A stretch of 25,351 bases of DNA, taken from assembly GCA_041568735.1 (NCBI GenBank), contig JBFFZG010000030.1:1-25351 (forward strand), written 5' to 3'. Source of the DNA: WTJY01 sp041568735 (GTDB lineage Bacteria; Chloroflexota; Anaerolineae; Promineifilales; Promineifilaceae). Position 1 is the stretch's first letter. The number at the start of each line of letters is the position of its first letter. The notes beneath the pieces are model-generated. The model ran no database searches. It saw only the letters and a program-made list of their open reading frames with translations, and had not been told where the DNA came from. Of this stretch, positions 15,565 to 22,525 are shown one piece after another. The position numbers and the translations under genes are program-made.

Positions 15565-17790
15565 TTACCATGGGAAAGGCTTCAGGGGCGTGATGTTGTA
15601 ATAGAGTTCGACGATGCGCCGGAAAATCGGGGCGGCGACTTCCGACCCTTCGCCTGCATTCTCGGCGATGACGGCAATGGCGATCTCCGGCTGATCGATC
15701 ACTGAGCCATCCGGCAGAGTGTAGGGCCCGGCCGGCGCATAGCCGATAAACCAGGCATGGGGCAGGAGCTGGGGGGTCTGGGCGGTGCCGGTTTTGCCGG
15801 CAACCGGCAGTTTGAGATCTTTAAAAATGAAGTTGGCAGTGCCGCTGCCGCTGCTGGTGACATCCTTTAAGGCCCCCTGAACCACAGCCAGGGTATCGGG
15901 GTCATAGGGGATCTTGCCGGTGACGGCCGGCGGGAGTTTTTCCTCGGGCGCCCCGCCCCCTGAGCCGATTCGATCGATGAGTGTCGGGCGGTAAAGTGTG
16001 CCGCCGTTGGCGATGGCGGCGGCGATATTGGCCATCTGAAGCGGCGTCACGAGGACATACCCCTGGCCGATCGCCATGTTGACTGCGTCCCCGGGCACCC
16101 ATCCCCCTTCAGCCGTGTTCAGCGGCTTCCATTCCGGGTCGGGAATGGTGCCGGCGGCGTCGTTAACGCCCAGAATGCCGGTCGACTGGCCCAGCCCGAA
16201 TTCCGATGCCACGCGGGGGAACAGGAAGGGGTCGAAACCGTTCATGTTCAGGCCGATGTCGTAAAAGCAAGAGTTGCAGGATACGACCAGGGCGGTGCGG
16301 TAGCTGATGAAGCCATGACCGCCCTGCCGCCAATCATATTTGATGAATTGATCCCCCAGCCGGCTCCAGGAGCCGGTTGAATTGTAACGGCTGTCGACGG
16401 TAATCAGACCGCTTCGGACCCCGGCCGCCAGGGTTACGATTTTAAAGGTCGAGCCGGGTGGATAAGCCCCGCTGACCGCCCGGTTTAACAGCGGGTTGGT
16501 CGGATCATTGAAGAGGGCGGCGATTTCATTTCCCGCGTTCGGCCGGGTGGGGTCGAAGACAGCCGGGTTATAGGTCGGGTAGCTGGCCATCGCCAGCACC
16601 GCGCCGGAACTGACATCGAGGACGACGACCGCCCCGGCCTGGGCTGCCGGGTGGGTGGTGATCGCCTCGGCCAGGGCGGCCTCGACAGCCTTTTGAAAAT
16701 CGAAATTGAAGGAGGTGTAAACGCTGCGCGCCTGGCGCGGCTCCCGCTCGATAATGACGGTCACCAGCTTCCCATCCGGATTGAGGACGGAGAGCGTGCC
16801 CCCTTTTGTGCCGCTGAGATAGGACTCCCCCCAGGCTTCCAGGCCGGCCAGGCCGACCCGGGCATCCTGCTGGTAGCCCTGGGCGATATAGCTCCCCACC
16901 TGCTCCGGAGGAATCGGGCCGGTATAGCCGACCAGGTGCGGGGCAGCATCGACATAGAGGCGGGTCAGGCGATCATCCGCCAGCAGCTGCCCGGAATCGA
17001 GAAAGGGCTGCAGCCGTTCGTAGTTCGACTGCAGGACCTCGGCGGCGATGTCGCCCAGGGGAACGTACCAGTCCGGCTGGGCCCGGGCGTACTTCTGCCG
17101 CAGATCATCCGGGGAGAGATTGAGGAGCGGACCGATCAGCCCCAGCAGCCCATCTTCATCGGTGATTTTTCCGGGAATAACCCCCAGCAAGATTGCCGTT
17201 CCCTGGAAGGCGAGCGCTTTGCCGTTGATGTCGTAGATATTGGCCCGGGCCGGGGCGCGGTAATCGAGGACGAGCGTGTTGCCGTTCTCGAGCTCCGGCA
17301 TGATGAGCCGCTCATCCCAGACGATCCCCCAGCGGCCATCGTTATAAGAGAGATTGGCGGTGTGGGGGCGCTCGATGGGGCCGAAGAGGGCTGTCTGCCA
17401 GATGACCCGGGCGACAAAAGTGGCGCGCGAGCCATCCTGACTCGCGCCCTGGGGCGAGGTGATGACTTCCTGGACGGTGGCGGTATTCATCGCCTGCTGG
17501 TAGGCGCGGACGAAGATGTCGCTCGTGACCAGGGCCTGGCTCTGCGGGGAGAGCAGGCTGTACATGCCGAGGTAATCCCGCCGCTCCCACGCTTTGTAAA
17601 ACGTCTGTCCGACTTCCGCGGCGCCGCCGGGGACGGGTGTGGGGGTGGAAAGGTCGGTTGTCGGCAGGGGGGTGAGCGTGGCTTCGCTGAATGAATCCTG
17701 GATGCGGGGAAGGCCGGTGGTACAGGCCACCAGGAAAAGAATCCAGATACTTGTTGTCAGCAGGAGGGGGAGCTTTTGTGGCATCAACAT
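15565..17790 (-). CDS. Class B penicillin-binding lipoprotein (peptidoglycan transpeptidase)
   Basis: 741 residues from ATG at 17790. The signal segment LLLTTSIWILFLVAC ends in a lipobox, with Cys23 the predicted lipidated residue. Next come an NTF2-like MecA_N-type domain (~60-170; GQTFYKAWERRDYLGMYSLL), a dimer/pedestal domain (~170-340) and a transpeptidase domain (~370-740) with the Ser nucleophile in GSTFK (near 447), SCN (near 504) and KTGTAQ (near 666). It should cross-link peptidoglycan stem peptides during elongation or division; low-affinity (PBP2a-like) behaviour is possible from architecture but not shown. The frame is open upstream to a TTG at 17892, but that stretch encodes an RNA hairpin and precedes the signal peptide, so it is treated as leader. 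No clear ribosome-binding site precedes 17790. The HD gene follows after 33 bp. Confidence 0.92.
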   Translation of the reverse strand: MLMPQKLPLLLTTSIWILFLVACTTGLPRIQDSFSEATLTPLPTTDLSTPTPVPGGAAEVGQTFYKAWERRDYLGMYSLLSPQSQALVTSDIFVRAYQQAMNTATVQEVITSPQGASQDGSRATFVARVIWQTALFGPIERPHTANLSYNDGRWGIVWDERLIMPELENGNTLVLDYRAPARANIYDINGKALAFQGTAILLGVIPGKITDEDGLLGLIGPLLNLSPDDLRQKYARAQPDWYVPLGDIAAEVLQSNYERLQPFLDSGQLLADDRLTRLYVDAAPHLVGYTGPIPPEQVGSYIAQGYQQDARVGLAGLEAWGESYLSGTKGGTLSVLNPDGKLVTVIIEREPRQARSVYTSFNFDFQKAVEAALAEAITTHPAAQAGAVVVLDVSSGAVLAMASYPTYNPAVFDPTRPNAGNEIAALFNDPTNPLLNRAVSGAYPPGSTFKIVTLAAGVRSGLITVDSRYNSTGSWSRLGDQFIKYDWRQGGHGFISYRTALVVSCNSCFYDIGLNMNGFDPFLFPRVASEFGLGQSTGILGVNDAAGTIPDPEWKPLNTAEGGWVPGDAVNMAIGQGYVLVTPLQMANIAAAIANGGTLYRPTLIDRIGSGGGAPEEKLPPAVTGKIPYDPDTLAVVQGALKDVTSSGSGTANFIFKDLKLPVAGKTGTAQTPQLLPHAWFIGYAPAGPYTLPDGSVIDQPEIAIAVIAENAGEGSEVAAPIFRRIVELYYNITPLKPFPW

Positions 17791-17822
17791 CGCGTTCTGG
17801 AGCGATATTTTACCACATTCCC

Positions 17823-17857
17823 GGAAAATACTGAGAGCCAGGAAAACCCTGGCTCTC
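17823..17857 (-). terminator. Intrinsic-terminator-like hairpin in the leader of the PBP gene
   Basis: Read on the minus strand, GAGAGCCAGG (17857-17848) pairs perfectly with CCTGGCTCTC (17842-17833) around the loop GTTTT, followed by AGTATTTTCC. There is no such T-rich tail on the plus strand, so the signal is oriented toward the PBP gene, 33 bp before its ATG. It could end a short RNA of about 130 nt started near 17957, or act as an attenuator for the PBP gene. Confidence 0.55.
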
Positions 17858-17858
17858 G

Positions 17859-17912
17859 TCAAAGGAGGAGAAGAAGATTGTTTACTTGCCAACAGTGATG
17901 AACACCTGTCAT
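17859..17912 (-). CDS. Candidate 17-residue leader peptide ending in five leucines
   Basis: Reading on the minus strand from ATG at 17912: MTGVHHCWQVNNLLLLL then TGA, with the stop 1 bp before the terminator-like hairpin at 17857. Five consecutive Leu codons before a hairpin resembles amino-acid attenuator leaders. Against it: the best ribosome-binding site (AAGGTGG) is about 16 bp away, the ORF is very short, and the downstream gene is a PBP, not a leucine gene. Reported as a possibility only. Confidence 0.2.
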   Translation of the reverse strand: MTGVHHCWQVNNLLLLL

Positions 17913-17963
17913 CCCCAAGTGTTTGACCACCTTAAGGAGAAGAAATTCTGTTAGCCTGAGGAT

Positions 17964-17969
17964 AGTATA
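17964..17969 (-). promoter_or_regulatory. Candidate -10 element (TATACT) for leader/PBP transcription
   Basis: On the minus strand TATACT occupies 17969-17964. No TTGACA-like -35 exists at 16-18 bp; the heptamer array begins about 24 bp upstream, or about 13 bp if a degenerate fifth copy (TTATGAA, 17989-17983) counts. That is the layout of an activator-dependent promoter. Predicted start near 17957. Confidence 0.4.
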
Positions 17970-17993
17970 GGGGTTCCTTCTTTTCATAACTCG

Positions 17994-18033
17994 ACGCTAA
18001 ATCTACGCTAACATGACGCAAAACCTACGTTTG
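17994..18033. promoter_or_regulatory. Array of heptamer repeats with an exact 11-bp period (putative operator)
   Basis: Heptamers on the plus strand: ACGCTAA (17994), ACGCTAA (18005), ACGCAAA (18016), and a weaker ACGTTTG (18027). The starts are spaced 11, 11 and 11 bp, each with a 4-bp spacer. Heptamers with 4-bp spacers are typical of binding by OmpR/PhoB-type winged-helix response regulators or SARP-type activators, which place monomers on one face of DNA. The array lies between the divergent PBP and glycosyltransferase genes, next to the candidate minus-strand -10. Confidence 0.6.
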
Positions 18034-18047
18034 TGAAATAATTCACA
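18032..18047. promoter_or_regulatory. CRP/FNR-family binding site, perfect TGTGA-N6-TCACA
   Basis: TGTGA (18032-18036), AATAAT, TCACA (18043-18047) matches the core CRP/GlxR consensus in all ten specified positions, with TTT flanking on the right. Its centre (18039.5) lies about 82.5 bp upstream of the start predicted for the minus-strand promoter, and about 112 bp upstream of the plus-strand glycosyltransferase ATG. The regulator is not in the window. Confidence 0.65.
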
Positions 18048-18077
18048 TTTGGGTAGGACATAGGTCCTGTGGAGAAC

Positions 18078-18111
18078 GGGGAACGGGGAATGGGGGAACG
18101 GGAGTTGGGGG
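18078..18111 (+). other. G-quadruplex motif upstream of the glycosyltransferase gene
   Basis: Five guanine tracts (4, 4, 5, 3 and 5 G) are separated by short loops AAC, AAT, AAC and AGTT, fitting G3+N1-7. The unit looks like a degenerate GGGGAAC tandem repeat. It ends 40 bp before the ATG at 18152, on the coding strand. A small perfect hairpin (AGGAC-ATAG-GTCCT, 18055-18068) lies just upstream. Confidence 0.6.
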
Positions 18112-18139
18112 ATTATTCCGCGTTCGATCTTTCTTCAGT

Positions 18140-18145
18140 TAAAAT
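18140..18145 (+). promoter_or_regulatory. Candidate -10 (TAAAAT) giving a leaderless glycosyltransferase mRNA
   Basis: TAAAAT ends 6 bp before the ATG at 18152, so a transcript would start at or next to the start codon. No Shine-Dalgarno sequence is present and no clear -35 element was found. Confidence 0.4.
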
Positions 18146-18151
18146 CTCGGC

Positions 18152-20932
18152 ATGACGAGACAAAGCGCGGTCGGGTTGATGGTAGTCTGCCTGCTGGTGG
18201 CGGCCGGGCTGCGGCTGGTTGCTTTGGAGGGGATTCCCCCGGGTCTCCACTACGACGAAGCGGCGAATCTGATCCTGGCCGGGGACATCGGTCTGCGGGG
18301 GGAGCGGCCGGTCTTTATCGCCAGCTACACCGGAAAGGAGCCGCTCTTTTTCTACGTCGCCGGCGGTCTCGTGCGCCTCCTCGGCGAGCGCATCCTGGCC
18401 CTGCGGCTGGCGGCCGCCTTCACCGGCCTGCTGACCATTGCCGCCACCTATCGCCTGGGTGTCGTCCTGCTTGGCAGACGGCAGGTTGCCCTATTCGCCG
18501 CCGGTCTCCTGGCCGTTTCCTTCTGGCATCTCGTTTTCAGCCGCCTGGGTTTCCGCGCCATCACCCTGCCGCTGCTCCAGGCGCTGGCCGTCATTTTTCT
18601 CTATCACGGGCTTGGCGCCCGCGAGCCGGCCGGCCGGCGGGTCGGGCTTTTCCTGGGGGGGCTGTTTCTGGGGTTGGCCGGCTACACCTACCTGGCCGCC
18701 CGCCTGTTTCCGATCGTCCTGCTGGTCGGGGCCATTCCTTTGCTGGTGAAACCGTCTCTGATGCGCCGCTACCTGCCGACGCTGGCCGGCGTGGTTGGGA
18801 TCGGGGGGATCGTCTTGCTGCCGCTGCTCCTCTATTTTGCCGCCCGGCCGGATGCGTTCTGGGTTCGAATCCAGCAGGTATCACCCGACGAAACCGCGCT
18901 CACCGTCTGGGAGGGGATCGGCCGATCTCTGCTGATGGTCGGCTTTCGCGGTGATCCGTACTGGCGCTTTAATCTCCCCGGCATGCCGCTTTTCAACGCC
19001 TTCTGGTTTGCGCTGCTCCTCATCGGAGCCGGTCTGCTGGCAGGCCGGCTGATGCGAAGCCGCCGACCGGTCGAACGCTCGGCTCTCCTGCTGCTCCTGG
19101 CCGCCCCGCCGATCATGCTGCTGCCGACGGCGCTGGCGACCAATGAGATACTGCCGAGCAATTTGCGGGCGATCGGCATGCTGCCTTTTCTCATGATCTG
19201 GCCGGCCGCCGGGCTCGACGGGATTATCGGCTGGTTTCGGCCGGGGGAATCCGCCGGCCGCATGCCGGGAACCCTCTTTTTGGGGGGCTTCGCCGCCCTG
19301 GTCCTGGGGGGCATCCTGCTGGGACAGGGGTGGCTGACCGGCCGGGAATATTTCACCATCTGGGCCACCCGCGCCGATCTGTTCTACGAAAACGACGCCG
19401 ACCTGGCGGCGCTGGCGGCCTACCTCAACGAAAACGAGCTGCCGGGGGAGGTTTTTCTGGCCGCCCGCTTCGACCGCCATCCGACGGTGGCCGCCCTGGC
19501 CCACGCCTACGACGCGATCAAATGGCTGCCGGAGGGACAGGCGCTCGTGTTTCCGCCGGAGCGGCCGGCGACCCTGATCTTTCCCCACAGCGTCCCGGCG
19601 CCGGAGTGGACGGCCGCCTGGCTGCAGGCCGCCCGCGTCGAAACCGGACCCGCGGGACCGGACGGCCGGCCACTGTTCACGCTCTATCACTTTGATCGGC
19701 CGCCAGAAGTTTTGCCCCCCATGGCACGGCAGGCCAATTTTGGCTATGCCCTCGAGGTCTCCGGCTACGCTATCGGCACCGGCACGGGGGGCGGCGGACT
19801 GCCGCTGACCGTCTTCGCTCGCGTTCTCGAGCGGCCGGCGGCCGAACTCGTGCCGTTCGTGCACGTCGAAGATTCATGGGGGGTGCGCTGGAGCCAGATC
19901 GAGGCAGATGGCTATCCGAGCCGCCAGTGGTCGGCCGGCGAACGGGTCGTGCAGCGATTCGAAATTCCCCTGCCGGCGGGTATGCCGCCCGGCTTTTACC
20001 GGGTCAAGGTCGGCTGGTTCGAACCGGCCAGCGGGCAGCAGGTGGCCCGCTTCGACGCCGCCGGCCGCTACGGCGGGACCGCCCTGATCATCGAAGCCGT
20101 TCCGGTGCTGGCCGGTCCGCCCCCGGATAGGAAGCCGCGGGCCCCCAGGGGAGAACGGATCGCGATTCGTCCCGATCTTGAGGTTCTGGGTTATGAGCCG
20201 TTCCCGGCGGAGGTTCAGACCGGCGAGCGGCTGGGTGTGGGGATCTGGTGGTGGGCGACGGCAGCCCAGCCCCGATTGATCGCCCGCTACGAGCTGCTGC
20301 GCCCGGACAATACCGGCATCATCCTGGCCGATACCCAGCCGGCCTACGGTACTTTTCCGTTCGATCGGTGGGGACCGGCCCGATTCGTCATCGATCGCCA
20401 GCTCCTGACTATTCCGCACACACTGCCGGCCGGAGATTACCGGCTGCAGCTTCGAGTTCTGGGACCGGATGGAAAAAACCTGCAGAAATTCCCCCTCCAG
20501 CCGCTGCGGGTCATAGCGAGCGAGCGCGCTTTTGAGCTGCCGCCGCTGGGGAAGCGGGTTGATGCGGCCTTTGGGGGGGAAATCCGCCTGGCGGGCTACA
20601 ACCTGGCGGAAAGCGAAGACGAATGGAACCTGACGCTGGTCTGGCAGGCGATCGAAGCGCCGGCGGCCGATTATACGATTTTCGTCCATCTCCTGCGGCC
20701 CGACGGCTCGTGCTGCGCCTGGCAGCTCGATCAGATGCCACTGGCCGGCCAAAAAGCGACCGGTGGCTGGCTGGCCGGCGAGGTGGTCGAAGACCGTTAC
20801 ACCATACCGAAAGGAGAGCTGGCTCCGGGGAGGTATCCGCTGGAGATCGGCCTTTATCTGGCCGAAAGCGGGATTCGCCTGAGTGTCGACGAAACGGACC
20901 ATGTGCTGCTCGATCCGCTGATCCTTCGCTGA
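18152..20932 (+). CDS. GT39-like membrane glycosyltransferase with tandem C-terminal beta domains
   Basis: 926 residues. The N-terminal ~400 residues hold about ten hydrophobic helices and the first-loop motif HYDEA (Asp35-Glu36), the catalytic acidic pair typical of GT-C/PMT-type transferases that use polyprenyl-phosphate sugars. A soluble segment (~400-530) follows, then three related beta-sandwich modules (about 530-650, 670-790 and 795-926), each opening with a GY motif (EVSGYAI, EVLGYEP, RLAGYNL) and using phrases such as DYTIFVHLLRPDG and LPAGDYRLQL. These outward domains may bind glycan or protein acceptors. The protein probably modifies surface glycans or proteins. The ATG is the only plausible start after the -10; there is no ribosome-binding site. 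Its divergent neighbour is a PBP gene, with a shared regulatory region between them. Confidence 0.88.
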   Translation: MTRQSAVGLMVVCLLVAAGLRLVALEGIPPGLHYDEAANLILAGDIGLRGERPVFIASYTGKEPLFFYVAGGLVRLLGERILALRLAAAFTGLLTIAATYRLGVVLLGRRQVALFAAGLLAVSFWHLVFSRLGFRAITLPLLQALAVIFLYHGLGAREPAGRRVGLFLGGLFLGLAGYTYLAARLFPIVLLVGAIPLLVKPSLMRRYLPTLAGVVGIGGIVLLPLLLYFAARPDAFWVRIQQVSPDETALTVWEGIGRSLLMVGFRGDPYWRFNLPGMPLFNAFWFALLLIGAGLLAGRLMRSRRPVERSALLLLLAAPPIMLLPTALATNEILPSNLRAIGMLPFLMIWPAAGLDGIIGWFRPGESAGRMPGTLFLGGFAALVLGGILLGQGWLTGREYFTIWATRADLFYENDADLAALAAYLNENELPGEVFLAARFDRHPTVAALAHAYDAIKWLPEGQALVFPPERPATLIFPHSVPAPEWTAAWLQAARVETGPAGPDGRPLFTLYHFDRPPEVLPPMARQANFGYALEVSGYAIGTGTGGGGLPLTVFARVLERPAAELVPFVHVEDSWGVRWSQIEADGYPSRQWSAGERVVQRFEIPLPAGMPPGFYRVKVGWFEPASGQQVARFDAAGRYGGTALIIEAVPVLAGPPPDRKPRAPRGERIAIRPDLEVLGYEPFPAEVQTGERLGVGIWWWATAAQPRLIARYELLRPDNTGIILADTQPAYGTFPFDRWGPARFVIDRQLLTIPHTLPAGDYRLQLRVLGPDGKNLQKFPLQPLRVIASERAFELPPLGKRVDAAFGGEIRLAGYNLAESEDEWNLTLVWQAIEAPAADYTIFVHLLRPDGSCCAWQLDQMPLAGQKATGGWLAGEVVEDRYTIPKGELAPGRYPLEIGLYLAESGIRLSVDETDHVLLDPLILR

Positions 20933-21006
20933 CGCACTCGACCGGATTCCGGCCGGTCTGATCGGTCGGAAATAAAAAAACCCATCGTGGCCGGGGTGAA
21001 TTGGGT

Positions 21007-21012
21007 TAAAAT
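21007..21012 (+). promoter_or_regulatory. Candidate -10 (TAAAAT) upstream of the chorismate synthase gene
   Basis: TAAAAT at 21007-21012 lacks a good -35 at 16-18 bp. If used, it leaves a leader of about 110 nt (21019-21127) in which no known riboswitch was recognised; one imperfect stem (CCG...GCT/AGC CGG, near 21067-21086) is visible. The 195-bp gap after the glycosyltransferase has a GACCGG/CCGGTC stem near its start but no uridine run behind it. Confidence 0.3.
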
Positions 21013-21127
21013 GTAGGTTCAGGCCAGGTCTTACGGGTCTTTCGGGTGCGGCTGTGGCTGAAAATGCCGGAAGCTGTTGGAGCCGGACAATCCGCCCGCC
21101 GCCCGCCAGTAGGATGGGAGAATTCGA

Positions 21128-22381
21128 TTGGAAATTTTAGGTGGTCCTCTGTTTGGTGTTGCCGGGGCGGGTGAATCCCATGGACCCGGGATCACAACCA
21201 TCGTCTTTGGCTGTCCACCGGGGCTGCGCCTTTCACGGAAAGCGGTGCAGCACTACCTGGATCGCCGTCGGCCGGGCAGCAGCCGGCACGGAACGCCGCG
21301 CAATGAGAAAGACCAGGTCGTTTTTCTCGGCGGCCTTTTTTACCATGAAGACTCCGATGCCCTCCTGGGCGGCCCTGAAGTGCAGGTGACGATCGACGGG
21401 CAGTCGTTTGCGGCCGCTTCGTACGACACCGGCTTCACGACGGGTGAGCCCCTCGCGGCGATTGTGCTTTCAGTCAGCAACCGGCCGCGCCATTACGAGC
21501 AGTTTGCCGGACCGGAAGGCGAAGTGCGGCCGGGGCACACCGATCTGGTCAAATACGCCAAGTCCCGCGGATTTGTCGATTATCGCGGCGGCGGCCGTTC
21601 GAGCTACCGCTCGACCATCTCCGATGTGATCGGCGGTTCCGTCGCCCGCCTGTATCTGCGGGAGATGTTTGGCACGGTGTTCCTCTCATCCATCTGCCAG
21701 GTCGGAGAGTTAAAAGCCGGGTGGAGCCTGGCGGCGCATTTCGACACTTTCCTCGGCCAGGAAACCCCCCAGCAGGTTCCGGCCGCCGAAATCGCGCGGG
21801 TAGAAAGCGCCCTGGCGAAAGCGGAAATTCACAGCCTCGACGCCGATTTCGCGGCGGCCGCCGGCGACCTGATCAAGCGAACCCGGATCCAGGGGGATTC
21901 CATCGGGGCTCAGGTCGAAGTCATCGCCCTGAATGTACCGCCGCTCCTGGGTGAGCCGCTCTATCACAGCCTGAAAGTGCGGCTGATGGGGAGTCTGGGT
22001 GGGCTCCACGCCGTCCAGGGCTGCGAGATCGGCGCTGGAATCGATGTTGTCGGGCGCCGGGGGAGTGAAAACAACGATCCGATCCGGCGTGCCGGGTACC
22101 AGGCCAACAGCCATGGTGGTTTAATCGGCGGCATGACGACCGGCATGCCCCTGACGGCCCGGGTTTCCTTTAAACCGACGTCGACTATCAGCATCCCCCA
22201 GCAGTCGGTGCGCAAAAATCTGGAAGAGATCGATTTTGAGCTGCGCAAAGGACGGCATGATCCCTGCGTGGGGGTGCGCGCCGGGGTTACCCTGGAATCC
22301 CGCATGGCGATCGAGGTCATGAACGCCGTGCTGATGCACCAGGCCGGCCGGGTCGACCCGGCGGAGTTTTCATTATTCTGA
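21128..22381 (+). CDS. aroC: Chorismate synthase, divergent
   Basis: 417 residues, longer than the usual ~360-390. Chorismate synthase makes chorismate from EPSP with reduced FMN, the last shared step to aromatic amino acids and folate. Motifs in order: GESHG (catalytic His), CPPGLRLS, DRRRPGSSR, RPGHTD (second catalytic His), YRGGGRSS, GDSIGAQVEV, CEIGAG, SHGGLIGGMTTG, FKPTSTI, GRHDPC. All core regions are present, but several near-invariant positions differ: VFGCPP where VDGCPP is usual, RSSYR for RSSAR, NSHGG for NNAGG, and the final VEA segment is LES. The start is a TTG at 21128, decided by GGGAG 8 bp upstream; the nearby ATG (21114) is in another frame and stops at once. It could be a paralogue with an altered role. 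A SpeD-like gene follows. Confidence 0.85.
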   Translation: MEILGGPLFGVAGAGESHGPGITTIVFGCPPGLRLSRKAVQHYLDRRRPGSSRHGTPRNEKDQVVFLGGLFYHEDSDALLGGPEVQVTIDGQSFAAASYDTGFTTGEPLAAIVLSVSNRPRHYEQFAGPEGEVRPGHTDLVKYAKSRGFVDYRGGGRSSYRSTISDVIGGSVARLYLREMFGTVFLSSICQVGELKAGWSLAAHFDTFLGQETPQQVPAAEIARVESALAKAEIHSLDADFAAAAGDLIKRTRIQGDSIGAQVEVIALNVPPLLGEPLYHSLKVRLMGSLGGLHAVQGCEIGAGIDVVGRRGSENNDPIRRAGYQANSHGGLIGGMTTGMPLTARVSFKPTSTISIPQQSVRKNLEEIDFELRKGRHDPCVGVRAGVTLESRMAIEVMNAVLMHQAGRVDPAEFSLF

Positions 22382-22411
22382 AAGGCGTTGTCGGCCAGAT
22401 ATCTCCGCTAT

Positions 22412-22447
22412 TTGACGTATTCCAAATCGTATTTAATCTGCTATGAT
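22412..22447 (+). promoter_or_regulatory. Promoter signals upstream of the SpeD-like gene
   Basis: TTGACG (22412-22417) is followed after 16 bp by TAATCT (22434-22439), and an extended -10, TGCTATGAT (22439-22447), overlaps its end. Either gives a start near 22446-22454, right at the following hairpin. The surrounding DNA is distinctly AT-richer than the genes. Confidence 0.5.
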
Positions 22448-22455
22448 TTTGGGCG

Positions 22456-22483
22456 ACCGGCTGCCATGCGGCCGGTTCTTTTT
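22456..22483 (+). terminator. Hairpin with uridine run between chorismate synthase and SpeD-like genes
   Basis: ACCGGCTGC (22456-22464) pairs with GCGGCCGGT (22468-22476), with one G-U wobble, around CAT, and is followed by TCTTTTT. This is a good intrinsic terminator for the chorismate synthase transcript (75 bp after its stop), yet it lies downstream of the promoter signals at 22412-22447. Confidence 0.7.
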
Positions 22484-22525
22484 GTGTCCAAAATTCAAAA
22501 TGGAGAGGTCAAAAATAAGATCAGA

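Noticed and set aside
17861..17880. Plus-strand AAAGGAGGAG, a perfect Shine-Dalgarno sequence
   Set aside because: The only start at suitable distance (TTG at 17878) opens a six-codon frame, and the next ATG frame of 17 codons begins 30 bp away. More likely the complement of the pyrimidine-rich leader.
17791..17892. N-terminal extension of the PBP from a TTG at 17892
   Set aside because: The extension would encode the perfect 10-bp hairpin and sits before the lipoprotein signal; the ATG at 17790 gives a normal signal with a lipobox.
18862..18872. GGTTCGAATCC, a tRNA T-loop-like word
   Set aside because: It lies within the glycosyltransferase reading frame (WVRIQQV region). No acceptor stem, anticodon arm or CCA-side pairing could be built around it.
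20941..20978. Terminator after the glycosyltransferase gene
   Set aside because: The GACCGG/CCGGTC stem is followed by an A-run, not a T-run, on the plus strand, so it is not a convincing intrinsic terminator in the needed direction.
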